DNA of 64,000 bases from a bacterium (lineage in GTDB: Bacteria; Electryoneota; Electryoneia; Electryoneales; Electryoneaceae), in NCBI GenBank assembly GCA_020444265.1, contig JAHLLH010000004.1, positions 124,001 through 188,000 on the forward strand, read 5' to 3'. The notes beneath the pieces were generated by a model. That model saw nothing but the letters and a program-made list of their open reading frames with translations. It searched no databases and was not told the origin of the DNA. Position 1 is the stretch's first letter. Every line of letters begins with the position of its first letter. Below are positions 1 to 7,610 of the stretch, in pieces. A program made the translations under genes and the position numbers.

Positions 1-1
1 C

Positions 2-634
2 GTGCCAGCCGTGGTGGTGGATATTAATGGCTGCGGCATCACCGTGAATGGTGCGGCGATGCAGGATAACGGAGAAAATCCTCGAAGTGATGGCTATCGC
101 CGTTACATCAATGCGGAACCTGTGCTGGTCTACCAGACTATGGGTGGTTTGTCGAGCAGCCTGGAACCGGTGACAATTGCCATCGACCTGCCAAGCGAAG
201 ACAGCTACCACTACCCGGATGGGTATCCCCGCCTTGAAACGACCCTTGCACTCCCTGATTTTCAGTTTGAGGAATGGTATATGGGGGCGACGGTTGCCGA
301 AGGGGATACGATCCGCTATGGGTGGACACGTGAGCCCGACTTACTCCCATCCTGGTCGCTGGAGAACGATCCCGACGATGCCCACCTGATCCGCACCTAC
401 CGGGCAGCGGGGGAGGTCGTACGGACGGATACCCTCTGGGTGGATGCAACCGCTAATGAACTCGAGGTCGTGGTCGGTGAATTTGGTGCGGGCCAATCGA
501 ACCGTTCCCTGGAACTTCGTTTTCAGCTCACAACCGGGACAAATTCCACCATCACAGAAGTGGTCCCGGGTAAACAGGCTTCCATTGGATTGCGTGAAAT
601 CCGGGAGTACAATCGAATCTATGCCATCCAATAA
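2..634 (+). CDS. Lipoprotein-array protein, C-terminal part (partial at window start)
   Basis: The frame is open to the first bases of the window, so the true start and any signal peptide lie upstream. The visible 210 residues are acidic and beta-rich, with no catalytic motif that I recognise. The layout resembles the following lipoproteins: a 'V.V.....L' strand segment, a 'PDFQFEEWY' segment, then 'EGDTIRYGW' matching the 'GDT/GES' segments of its neighbours. It is probably an envelope-exposed member of the same divergent family. Function unknown. Confidence 0.6.
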   Translation: MPAVVVDINGCGITVNGAAMQDNGENPRSDGYRRYINAEPVLVYQTMGGLSSSLEPVTIAIDLPSEDSYHYPDGYPRLETTLALPDFQFEEWYMGATVAEGDTIRYGWTREPDLLPSWSLENDPDDAHLIRTYRAAGEVVRTDTLWVDATANELEVVVGEFGAGQSNRSLELRFQLTTGTNSTITEVVPGKQASIGLREIREYNRIYAIQ

Positions 635-816
635 ATGTGCAAAAAAATGATCCAGCACATAGTGTCTGCGCTCACCGTCCTGCCCGTCTTTGAAATGATC
701 GGTATCCCGGCTGAAGGAGCGACGAGGCAGGCTGGCAACTGCAGGATTTTCCGTGTCGAGCACTACGACAGCGGAGCCATTCTGACTGCAAATAATCCTC
801 CATCAGGGAGAGAGAG

Positions 817-1641
817 ATGAACCGCGAAAAGCATCACATTCTTTCACTGATCGCCGCGCTGATCGTTTTCTCTCTCGGCATTGGGCTGGTGGGTTGCAAC
901 ACGGAAGAGGAACCCGGGGAGAAACACCTTGCACCCGAATCCGTTGACTACAGGGTTCACATCGATTTCGCCGTTGTCGGCGATAGCTTGGCCCCGCCAG
1001 AAGCGACAGTCTCTCTGAACTATATCCATTCAGAGATGTTTACGCTGCATGAGTGGGAAGGGATTGCATCGGGGTGCTTTGGTTCTGAGCCAAGTTCCAG
1101 TCCAACGATCTACTATGACCAGTTTGATTGGGCACCGTTGCGGGATGCGCGTGTGACCCTGAATAGTATTGTCCTGGATTTTCAAGAGAATCAGTCCATA
1201 CTCCCGGATAGCAGTTTTTATGGTGGTTTTGCTAAGTTCGACCTGCCAGATGTTCCCGGGTTCAATCCGCAACCAGGGGACTCAACTCATCTGAGGGTCC
1301 AGGTTGAGGGTTACGACATGACCTATCAGGATACCTATGAGCCAGTAACCCTTTTGCCCATTGTTCCCTTGGATCTTCCCGAGGAGATGGCAGTCTATTC
1401 CCCGGGGGATACAATTGTTTTAACCAGTTCTGCAGCTATTTCTGCGCGAATAACCGCACGGCTCTTTGAGGATTCAACGCTCACCAGACAGCAAGCGTAT
1501 GCCTGGTTCAGTTCCGAACAGCCGGTGGTTGAGTTGCCGATCTGGCAAGGGTACAGTGAAGGAACCATCTATCTCGTTTGTACCCAGGAAGGACCATACG
1601 GCAGAAATTACGTTCACAAACGCACCTTTGTGATTCAGTAA
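817..1641 (+). CDS. Putative lipoprotein, CFG-motif family, member 2
   Basis: 274 residues. An N-terminal hydrophobic signal ends in the lipobox LVGC (Cys at about residue 27), so it should be lipidated and envelope-anchored. A purine-rich GGGAGAGAGAG ribosome-binding site precedes the ATG. The mature part has a 'GCFG' segment followed by 'PTIYYD' and 'DARVTLNSIVLD', which recur in the proteins at 2755 and 3648. No enzyme motif is seen. It lies in a same-strand array of related lipoproteins. I do not recognise a characterised family. Confidence 0.75.
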   Translation: MNREKHHILSLIAALIVFSLGIGLVGCNTEEEPGEKHLAPESVDYRVHIDFAVVGDSLAPPEATVSLNYIHSEMFTLHEWEGIASGCFGSEPSSSPTIYYDQFDWAPLRDARVTLNSIVLDFQENQSILPDSSFYGGFAKFDLPDVPGFNPQPGDSTHLRVQVEGYDMTYQDTYEPVTLLPIVPLDLPEEMAVYSPGDTIVLTSSAAISARITARLFEDSTLTRQQAYAWFSSEQPVVELPIWQGYSEGTIYLVCTQEGPYGRNYVHKRTFVIQ

Positions 1642-1746
1642 AGGGAAAATGGGAATGTTGTGTCCTGGTCCCAGCGCGAGTGTCGCCTGAGAACCCAGAT
1701 GTGATCAAGTGAGCCATGAGATTAAAGTCAATTGGAGATTCGAACG

Positions 1747-1887
1747 ATGAAAATGATTCCTTCAGTTCTGCTGCTCGTCTTCGTGCTCACTGCGCTGGTC
1801 GGCTGCTCGGAGGGCCCACCCGAATTTGATGGCCGTCGGGCAGACATCACAACATGCGTCCAAAAAAGAGGGTCTTTCATTTCCTGA
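1747..1887 (+). pseudogene. Truncated mini-lipoprotein (46 codons), probable array remnant
   Basis: The frame starts MKMIPSVLLLVFVLTALVGC, a clean lipoprotein signal with the same LVGC lipobox as its neighbours, but stops after 46 codons. The 5' end looks intact while no family body follows, so I read it as a decayed array member. A functional short lipoprotein cannot be excluded. Confidence 0.5.
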
Positions 1888-1939
1888 CGAGTCATTTATA
1901 ACATTGACAAGATAGACGAAGGTGTGACAGGAGACTAAG

Positions 1940-2716
1940 ATGCAACATCGAATGAAAGCAGGACCATTTATCGCAGGTAGCGCGCTCTTGATTTGGATGA
2001 TGATCGGTACGGGCTGTACGGTGGTCGAGGATGTGAAACCGGACGGGGTGCAGGCGTCATTAGGCATGGAATACATCGTGGCCGAGGATGGAGCGGTGAC
2101 AGCCGAACCATCCGTCTCCCTGTGGTACACCTACCCGGACAGGCATCCGGAATCCAGGGGATTCCTCTACTTCAGAGGGGACACCGAAGTTCATCATCAG
2201 CCCGGCAACCGCAGAGTTCTGGAAGAGGCGGTTGTCTCCGTCGGCGGGATGACCCTCGAATTCCTGGACTACGACCAAACGTCTGATCGTGCGAGGTTTG
2301 GGTTGCCGCAAGGGGCCGTTTCCACCATTCGTGACGGCGATGATGTCGAGTTGGTTGTGGACGCGGGCGAGAATCCGGTCAACGGCGCAGGAATCGTCTA
2401 CCTCCCGGATTTCACCATGCTGCACCTTCCGGAAGCAGGTACGGTGCTTTCTGCTGGGGAGTCGCTGCTGGTGGATCGTTTCCAGACAGACTGGTCCTAC
2501 ACGTTTGAAGTTGACGTTCTTCGTCCGAATGGGAACTGGTACACGCATGGTCAGGGGCGCTATTCGCAGATATTTGACGGCGAGAACTACCGGTGGACGT
2601 TCGACCTGCCGTCCGACCTTGTTTCCGATTCGGTACGGATCGTTGTCCATCAATCCACAGACCATGCCTACGCGAATCTGACTCGAAGCTGGGCGGTTGC
2701 CCATCCCGATGAATAG
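1940..2716 (+). CDS. Putative lipoprotein, array member 4
   Basis: 258 residues with a signal peptide ending in an IGTGC lipobox. AGGAG lies at 1929-1933, a good distance from the ATG. The mature protein has a 'RGFLYFRG' segment and 'EAVVSVGGMTLEF', which align in position with the GCFG and 'VTLNG..L' segments of the adjacent lipoproteins, but the cysteine of the GCFG motif is absent. It is the most divergent complete member. Function unknown; likely a periplasmic or surface beta-sandwich protein. Confidence 0.7.
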   Translation: MQHRMKAGPFIAGSALLIWMMIGTGCTVVEDVKPDGVQASLGMEYIVAEDGAVTAEPSVSLWYTYPDRHPESRGFLYFRGDTEVHHQPGNRRVLEEAVVSVGGMTLEFLDYDQTSDRARFGLPQGAVSTIRDGDDVELVVDAGENPVNGAGIVYLPDFTMLHLPEAGTVLSAGESLLVDRFQTDWSYTFEVDVLRPNGNWYTHGQGRYSQIFDGENYRWTFDLPSDLVSDSVRIVVHQSTDHAYANLTRSWAVAHPDE

Positions 2717-2754
2717 AATGTGAGTTGAATAAAAGGTGCGAGGGAGGCAAACCG

Positions 2755-3585
2755 ATGCGACGAAGCACACGGCACACAGGCATGGTGATCGCTCTTCTCT
2801 ATCTGGCGACCTCGATTGGGCTGGTCGGCTGTGGAGATGACGATCCGGAGGTCTATCCGCCCCTGGTGGAACCGTTGTTTTCTGCCGCCATTACCATTCA
2901 ACCGGATGATACCTACCACGTCACAGGACATACCTTTCTTCAGTTTCGTGGAGGGGGAAATGATATGCCGGTTCCGGAGGAGGACAACACTTCCGGAATT
3001 GGCTGTTTTGGAGGTGACGATCCTGATCCGGTCTATGAAATCGGGGACTACGAAAACATTGAGAATGCTGTCGTCACCTTGAATGGGGTTCAGCTTTTTA
3101 CAGATACCTACGAGAAGTCAGGTGGATGGGAACCACGGCAGACCGCTTACTGGCCTGGGATTCCCTTCGACATGCCTGAGGACAGTTTCCTCGTGATGAG
3201 TGAGGGTGATACCCTCTTCCTCGAATTCGATGTTCCTGAAGAAGAGGAGTCCCAGCTCGCCCCGGTTCCGCTCAGGCCGAATCGTCCCCCGCATATGCCG
3301 GAGAACTTTTTCGAAATATCTCTTTCCGACACTCTAGTTCTTCAGGAAATCATCGGCTATTGGATCAACCTGAGATCGTTGGACCAGCAACGTACCGCCT
3401 TGACGCGGCTTGACGAATGGGAGGAGCCCAACGGGGATTGGTACGCACACTACCTGTTTGAGCCTTGGGTGACAGAAGGCGACACCCTACTGGCCGTGTG
3501 TGATTGGACCGAAAAACTTCCTGGTTCACCCTGGGGACATATGTTGGCCTATAACGAATTGCGATATTTGCTGGTGGTCGAGTAG
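2755..3585 (+). CDS. Putative lipoprotein, CFG-motif family, member 5
   Basis: The start is placed at the ATG at 2755 because GGGAGG lies 7 nt upstream; a TTG 30 nt earlier lacks such a site. 276 residues. The signal peptide ends in LVGC, followed by an acidic stretch. It carries 'GIGCFGGDD' and 'NAVVTLNGVQLF', close to the equivalent segments of the neighbouring lipoproteins. No catalytic motif is visible. Confidence 0.72.
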   Translation: MRRSTRHTGMVIALLYLATSIGLVGCGDDDPEVYPPLVEPLFSAAITIQPDDTYHVTGHTFLQFRGGGNDMPVPEEDNTSGIGCFGGDDPDPVYEIGDYENIENAVVTLNGVQLFTDTYEKSGGWEPRQTAYWPGIPFDMPEDSFLVMSEGDTLFLEFDVPEEEESQLAPVPLRPNRPPHMPENFFEISLSDTLVLQEIIGYWINLRSLDQQRTALTRLDEWEEPNGDWYAHYLFEPWVTEGDTLLAVCDWTEKLPGSPWGHMLAYNELRYLLVVE

Positions 3586-3647
3586 GAAATGAAACTTGAT
3601 TCGTGTAGCCCAAGAGGTTACCCGGTCGTATGAAACGGAGGATACCG

Positions 3648-4520
3648 ATGAGATCTATTCGAATACCCATGCTGCTTGTTGTACTTGGCTATGCTGCGCT
3701 GGGTTTTGGGCTGGTCGGCTGTGAGCCGGATGAGGGAAAAAAGAAGGAGGTGCACCTCGATCCGGATGCGGTTGATATCTCCTACCTGTTCCAGTATCCC
3801 GTCGAGGGTGGGGTGATATCTCTCCTTCAGCCGACTGTCCGGCTTGGGTACACAAGCACACCGGTCGATCTAGTCGTCGAAGAATCGGGAGTGGGCTGTT
3901 TCGGGGTCAACGAAACTTCCTCCCCGACCTACTACTACTATGACCACCCCGATTACACTCCCTTGCTGGAAGCGGTGGTGATGGTCAATGGTACCCAGTT
4001 GGTGTACCGTGAAGCGCTTTCGTATCTCCCCGCCGAAGATTTCCGCGAAGGATACGCAACCTTTGTTGCCCCCGATGGGGTCCAGTTTGGAGCCGCACCT
4101 GGGGACACGTTGAGCTGGTCTGTTGAGGTGGAGGACTATCCGATCACGTCAGATCGTCCCGCCGGTTGGGAAATTATACCTGAGGTGGCCGAGCCGGAGC
4201 TGCCGGAAAACGGGACCATCATCCATCCGTCGGAGGCGATTTCGCTCGATCAGGATGCTGCAGAATGGTCCTACCACTATTATTACCTTTTTAAAACTAG
4301 TGATTTCAGGGACCACATTTCCGACGCGCACGTGGACGCTGATCGTCCAGCTGTTTCTAATCAGAACATATTTGTCCCCAGTATTGTTCACTCAGACACC
4401 CTCTGGCTGGTTTGCCATCAGTATTTCCTGTGGGATGAGCCCTCTTTTCAAGGGGAACCAGGAATCATTACTGGCGGAGTGTATCAGTGGGTGCGCACGC
4501 TTGTTGTGGAGCAGGAGTAG
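3648..4520 (+). CDS. Putative lipoprotein, CFG-motif family, member 6
   Basis: The ATG at 3648 is preferred over the one at 3630 because GGAGG lies between them. About 290 residues with a LVGC lipobox near residue 25. It contains 'GVGCFG', 'PTYYYYD' and 'EAVVMVNGTQLVY', the clearest version of the family signature, and the C-terminal 'SDTLWLVCHQ' resembles 'GDTLLAVCDW' of the preceding gene. It ends the same-strand array. Function unknown, envelope location inferred from the lipobox. Confidence 0.72.
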   Translation: MRSIRIPMLLVVLGYAALGFGLVGCEPDEGKKKEVHLDPDAVDISYLFQYPVEGGVISLLQPTVRLGYTSTPVDLVVEESGVGCFGVNETSSPTYYYYDHPDYTPLLEAVVMVNGTQLVYREALSYLPAEDFREGYATFVAPDGVQFGAAPGDTLSWSVEVEDYPITSDRPAGWEIIPEVAEPELPENGTIIHPSEAISLDQDAAEWSYHYYYLFKTSDFRDHISDAHVDADRPAVSNQNIFVPSIVHSDTLWLVCHQYFLWDEPSFQGEPGIITGGVYQWVRTLVVEQE

Positions 4521-4635
4521 ACGGCTCCAGGCGGGCTTCGAAACCCCTGACAGGCTGAACCCTCTTTTGTACCTTGTAGCTCCCGGCAGCGAATGGCTGG
4601 CGGGAGTTTTCATTCCGAAACGATGAGGATGTCCG

Positions 4636-5802
4636 ATGGCCTACCAGGGTGTCGACTACTACCATCTTGATGAGCTGCTGAGCGATGAGGAAAAGCTGGT
4701 CCGTGACAGTGTACGCGACTGGGTTTCCGAACGGGTGATTCCGGTGATTGACCAGCATTTTCGTGATGCCACCTTCCCGGGCGAACTGATTCCGGAAATG
4801 GCCGAACTCGGCCTTTTTGGACCGACCCTGCCGGAAGAATTCGGCGGCGCGGAGATTGGTGATGTGGCGTATGGGCTTGCGATGCAGGAGCTGGAACGTG
4901 GCGACAGCGGCATGCGCTCCTTTGCCTCCGTCCAGTCCGCGCTGGTCATGTACCCGATCTACACCTGGGGCAGTGAGGAGCAGAAACGGACCCTGTTGCC
5001 GAAACTGGCACGTGCCGAGATCATCGGCGCTTTCGGTCTGACCGAACCGGATTATGGCTCGGACCCTGGCTCGATGATCACCACTGCGAAAAAGGTGGAC
5101 GGCGGCTACCTGCTCAATGGCGCAAAGATGTGGATCACCAACTCGACCATCGCCGATTTACATGTCGTCTGGGCGAAGCTGGATGGACGAGTTGAGGGTT
5201 TCCTCGTCGAGAAAGGGGCGAAGGGGTTGTCCGCCCCGGAAACCAAGGGCAAGTGGAGTTTACGTGCCTCGGTCACCGGCGAGATCATCTTGCAGGATGT
5301 TTTTGTCCCGGAAGAGATGCGTTTGCCGGAGGCGCACGGCTTGAAATGCCCATTGATGTGCTTGAACCAGGCGCGTTACGGCATCGCGTGGGGAGTGATC
5401 GGTGCAGCGCAGGCCTGCTATGACAGCTCGCTGAATTACTCGCTGACACGTGAACAGTGGGGCGGGCCAATTGCCCGTCACCAGATGATCCAGGACAAGC
5501 TGGTCGAGATGATGTCCGAGATCACCAAAGCGCAGCTGCTGGTCTGGCGCCTGGGAAAGATGAAGGAGGCGGGCACCAGCACGTTCCGTCAGGTCTCGCT
5601 CGCGAAACGGAACAATTGCCGGATGGCGCTGGAGACAAGTCGTGTCGCGCGCGACATCCACGGCGCGAACGGCATCGCGGACGAGTACCCGATCATGCGT
5701 CACATGATGAACCTCGAATCGGTCTACACCTACGAGGGCACTCATACGATGCACACCCTGATCGTCGGGAGTGACATTACGGGGATCGACGCATACAAAT
5801 AA
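4636..5802 (+). CDS. gcdH: Acyl-CoA dehydrogenase, glutaryl-CoA dehydrogenase type
   Basis: 388 residues, the usual length of the family. An FAD-dependent flavoprotein that would oxidise and decarboxylate glutaryl-CoA to crotonyl-CoA in lysine, tryptophan or aromatic breakdown. The 'GAFGLTEPDYGSDPGSM' segment is the flavin/substrate loop; 'WITNS' and 'QWGGPIARHQ' are family segments. The likely catalytic base is Glu367 in 'YTYEGTHTMH', close to the 'YEGTHDIH' typical of glutaryl-CoA dehydrogenases. It stands alone, with no ETF or pathway genes beside it, so substrate assignment rests on sequence resemblance only. Confidence 0.88.
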   Translation: MAYQGVDYYHLDELLSDEEKLVRDSVRDWVSERVIPVIDQHFRDATFPGELIPEMAELGLFGPTLPEEFGGAEIGDVAYGLAMQELERGDSGMRSFASVQSALVMYPIYTWGSEEQKRTLLPKLARAEIIGAFGLTEPDYGSDPGSMITTAKKVDGGYLLNGAKMWITNSTIADLHVVWAKLDGRVEGFLVEKGAKGLSAPETKGKWSLRASVTGEIILQDVFVPEEMRLPEAHGLKCPLMCLNQARYGIAWGVIGAAQACYDSSLNYSLTREQWGGPIARHQMIQDKLVEMMSEITKAQLLVWRLGKMKEAGTSTFRQVSLAKRNNCRMALETSRVARDIHGANGIADEYPIMRHMMNLESVYTYEGTHTMHTLIVGSDITGIDAYK

Positions 5803-5965
5803 CGCAGCGTGGCCTGCGCCTGCGGCGCAGGTCTATCCTGTTTCCTCACCGTATTCCATTTGGGTGGCCCGACTTGCTTGTCAAGTCGGGTTTATTCATG
5901 TAGGCCGGGGTTTCCAACCCCGGCGAGGTCCGGCTGCGGCCGGACGTTCCGTTTTATAAGGTGTC

Positions 5966-5990
5966 AGGTGCCTTTGGCACCTTCTCTTTT
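5966..5990 (+). terminator. Rho-independent terminator downstream of gcdH
   Basis: AGGTGCC-TTT-GGCACCT hairpin followed by TCTCTTTT on the plus strand. Confidence 0.65.
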
Positions 5991-6043
5991 GCCGGATTCT
6001 CGAATCAGCCATAGTCAGACAAGTCCGGCCTACACTGGAATCC

Positions 6044-6070
6044 AAAACCGCCACCCGGTTGGGGTGGCGG
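6044..6070 (-). terminator. Probable terminator of the minus-strand gene at 6227-6583
   Basis: CCGCCACCC...GGGTGGCGG stem; on the minus strand it is followed by TTTTGG. It lies downstream of the small protein gene that ends at 6227. Confidence 0.55.
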
Positions 6071-6226
6071 TCAGAGAAAACAATCACAATTATCGTCGGG
6101 GTCGTCCATACGACCTCCATGTTGGGTTTTTGACGTCATTGCGAACGAAGCGTAGCGACGTGTGGCAATCTGTGTTTGAACGCCATCGAGGATGGCGATG
6201 CACGGGCAGGATGCCCGTGCTACAGG

Positions 6227-6583
6227 TTACCTTGCCCACGCTTGCAGGGGGTCGATGCTGCCCAGCTCAACCGCCTCACGGATCACCTCGAACATCTCAC
6301 GACGGATGAAATAAAGCGCCGCGTAATTCCGCTGGATCACCCGACCGTTGTTCAGGTACCAGTGCAGCATCTCGACACCCTCACGTTCCCGGACCAATCC
6401 GAGCGCGTAGTCGACATTTTTACGGGTCGGCAAGTCAACGGCCTCGTCCAACTGGTTCATCAAGATGACCACATCATCCTGGCTGCCTCGCTGCCCGCAC
6501 TGAGTGAACTCCTGCAACGTCATCCTTCCCTCGGCGGTCCATCTCGCACCAGGATGTTGGCTGGGTTGCTGGTTCCGGCACAT
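6227..6583 (-). CDS. Conserved-looking small helical protein of unknown function
   Basis: 118 residues. On the minus strand AAAGGAG lies 7 nt before the ATG, a strong reason to accept this frame. The C-terminal two thirds is amphipathic helix with 'REGVEMLHWYLNNGRVIQRNYAALYF', suggestive of a small helical-repeat fold; the N-terminus is polar. No domain recognised. A terminator-like hairpin follows at 6044-6070, so it is probably monocistronic. Confidence 0.6.
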   Translation of the reverse strand: MCRNQQPSQHPGARWTAEGRMTLQEFTQCGQRGSQDDVVILMNQLDEAVDLPTRKNVDYALGLVREREGVEMLHWYLNNGRVIQRNYAALYFIRREMFEVIREAVELGSIDPLQAWAR

Positions 6584-6618
6584 GGTTCTGCTCCTTTCTT
6601 CTGATTGCAGGGAAACAA

Positions 6619-6654
6619 TAAAAAGCCCCCGTCGAGCCTGCTCTCGACGGGGGC
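6619..6654 (-). terminator. Strong rho-independent terminator, minus strand
   Basis: GCCCCCGTCGAG / CTCGACGGGGGC stem with a 6-nt loop; on the minus strand it is followed by TTTTTATTG. It must end a transcript coming from above 6660, where only a very short frame (6680-6787) is visible. Confidence 0.8.
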
Positions 6655-6679
6655 ATTGGAATGCAGTTGTTGAGTACAG

Positions 6680-6787
6680 CTACGGTTCCATTCTCATCCA
6701 GGGCAGAGCGGGTCGGGTGCGATCATCGCGGATGATCGCACAGCTATCGACGCCTTGCGGGGTCCCAATGGTGAAGGTTCCGTTCAT
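6680..6787 (-). CDS. Possible very small protein or small RNA unit
   Basis: A 35-codon frame (could extend upstream to 6895) ends 25 bases before a strong minus-strand terminator. I see no ribosome-binding site at the ATG and no known domain. The terminator shows that something is transcribed leftward here; it could equally be a non-coding RNA. Confidence 0.22.
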   Translation of the reverse strand: MNGTFTIGTPQGVDSCAIIRDDRTRPALPWMRMEP

Positions 6788-6857
6788 GGGGCCAAATCTG
6801 GGGTGGTGGATGCTTGGAGTGCAAGGGGATGGGAGAGCCTTGTGTTGTTCATGAACC

Positions 6858-6900
6858 GGTGCCCCCGAGGCAAGCCTCGAGGCCTCCAGGGGCACCCGGA
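6858..6900. other. GC-rich cruciform upstream of hoxE
   Basis: Outer stem GGTGCCCC...GGGGCACC enclosing an inner CGAGG-CAAG-CCTCG hairpin. It lies about 210 bases before hoxE. It could be a terminator, a leader structure or a repeat. Confidence 0.45.
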
Positions 6901-6925
6901 AAAGCTTTCCTTGGTCGAATGAAGA

Positions 6926-6947
6926 TTATGTGTATAAATTCACATAA
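6926..6947. promoter_or_regulatory. CRP/FNR-like operator upstream of the hox operon
   Basis: A 22-bp palindrome with perfect 7-bp arms TTATGTG and CACATAA around an AT-rich 8-bp spacer. Arm sequence and spacing match the CRP/FNR superfamily site pattern (TGTGN...NCACA). It sits about 160 bases before hoxE, so redox, oxygen or carbon control of the hydrogenase is plausible. Confidence 0.5.
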
Positions 6948-7106
6948 GCGGACAGCGATTTGGCGCTCCAGGTGGCGGGATTGTGTAGAAGCCCCGTAAA
7001 AACTGGAGTGAGCAGGGGTTGTACGTCCGAGAACAAGCACCAAAATTCACGATGTCTAGTGATAGTGCCGGGCAACCGGCCATGAACGATAAGGGGAACA
7101 CAGCAC

Positions 7107-7610
7107 GTGATCGATTATGTCCACCCAGAGGTGCCGACCCAGGACAAGCGTTGGCGTCTGGTTCAGGCGGAGATGAGGAAGCATGGAAATGCTCACTCTG
7201 CCCTGATCCAGACCTTGCACGCGGTCCAGGATGCCTATGGCTACCTCGATCCGGAAACCCTTGAACGGGTTGCCGCCAATCTGCGTCTCCCGCTGAGTAA
7301 AGTGTGGGGAGTCGCCACCTTCTACCAGCACTTCCGGATGAAACCTTCCGGGAAGCATACCTGTGTCCTCTGTACAGGCACCGCTTGCTACATAAAGGGA
7401 GCGGGGGAGTTGCAACGTGCTGTCGAGGAGTACTTCAAGGTCAAGCTTGGCGGAACGACTGAGGATGGGGAGTTGTCCTTCCTCTCGGCACGATGTGTGG
7501 GTGCCTGCGGTCTCGCTCCGGTGGTTGTTGTCGATGGCGAAGCGGTCGGCAAACTAACTCCGGAAGCGTTGATCAATCATCTCGAGGGGGTCATCGATGC
7601 TGATCAATGA
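7107..7610 (+). CDS. hoxE: Bidirectional [NiFe] hydrogenase diaphorase subunit HoxE
   Basis: 167 residues, NuoE/24-kDa family, binding one [2Fe-2S] cluster. The four cysteine ligands are in '[10 protein letters not shown]' with its preceding cysteine and '[11 protein letters not shown]'. It joins HoxF and HoxU in the NAD-reducing module. The start is a GTG with AGGGGAAC about 10 nt upstream. It is first in hoxEFUYHW and overlaps hoxF by 14 nt, implying coupled translation. NuoE of a complex I is the alternative, ruled out by the hydrogenase genes that follow. Confidence 0.92.
   Translation: MIDYVHPEVPTQDKRWRLVQAEMRKHGNAHSALIQTLHAVQDAYGYLDPETLERVAANLRLPLSKVWGVATFYQHFRMKPSGKHTCVLCTGTACYIKGAGELQRAVEEYFKVKLGGTTEDGELSFLSARCVGACGLAPVVVVDGEAVGKLTPEALINHLEGVIDADQ

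Larger units (their letters stand above)
5803..6226. other. Intergenic stretch with palindromic elements, no gene seen
   Basis: Between convergent genes. It holds several short inverted repeats (a GCCCGACTT...AAGTCGGG hairpin near 5866, GGCCGGGGTTTCCAACCCCGGC near 5902, two terminators listed separately). It also holds a short sequence 'GTCATTGCGAACGAAGCG' near 6134, of the kind of dispersed repeat common in metagenome genomes. No convincing reading frame. Confidence 0.5.

Noticed and set aside
635-820. 61-codon plus-strand frame whose stop overlaps the lipoprotein start at 817
   Set aside because: No ribosome-binding site, no domain, and it covers the ribosome-binding site of the next gene; chance frame.
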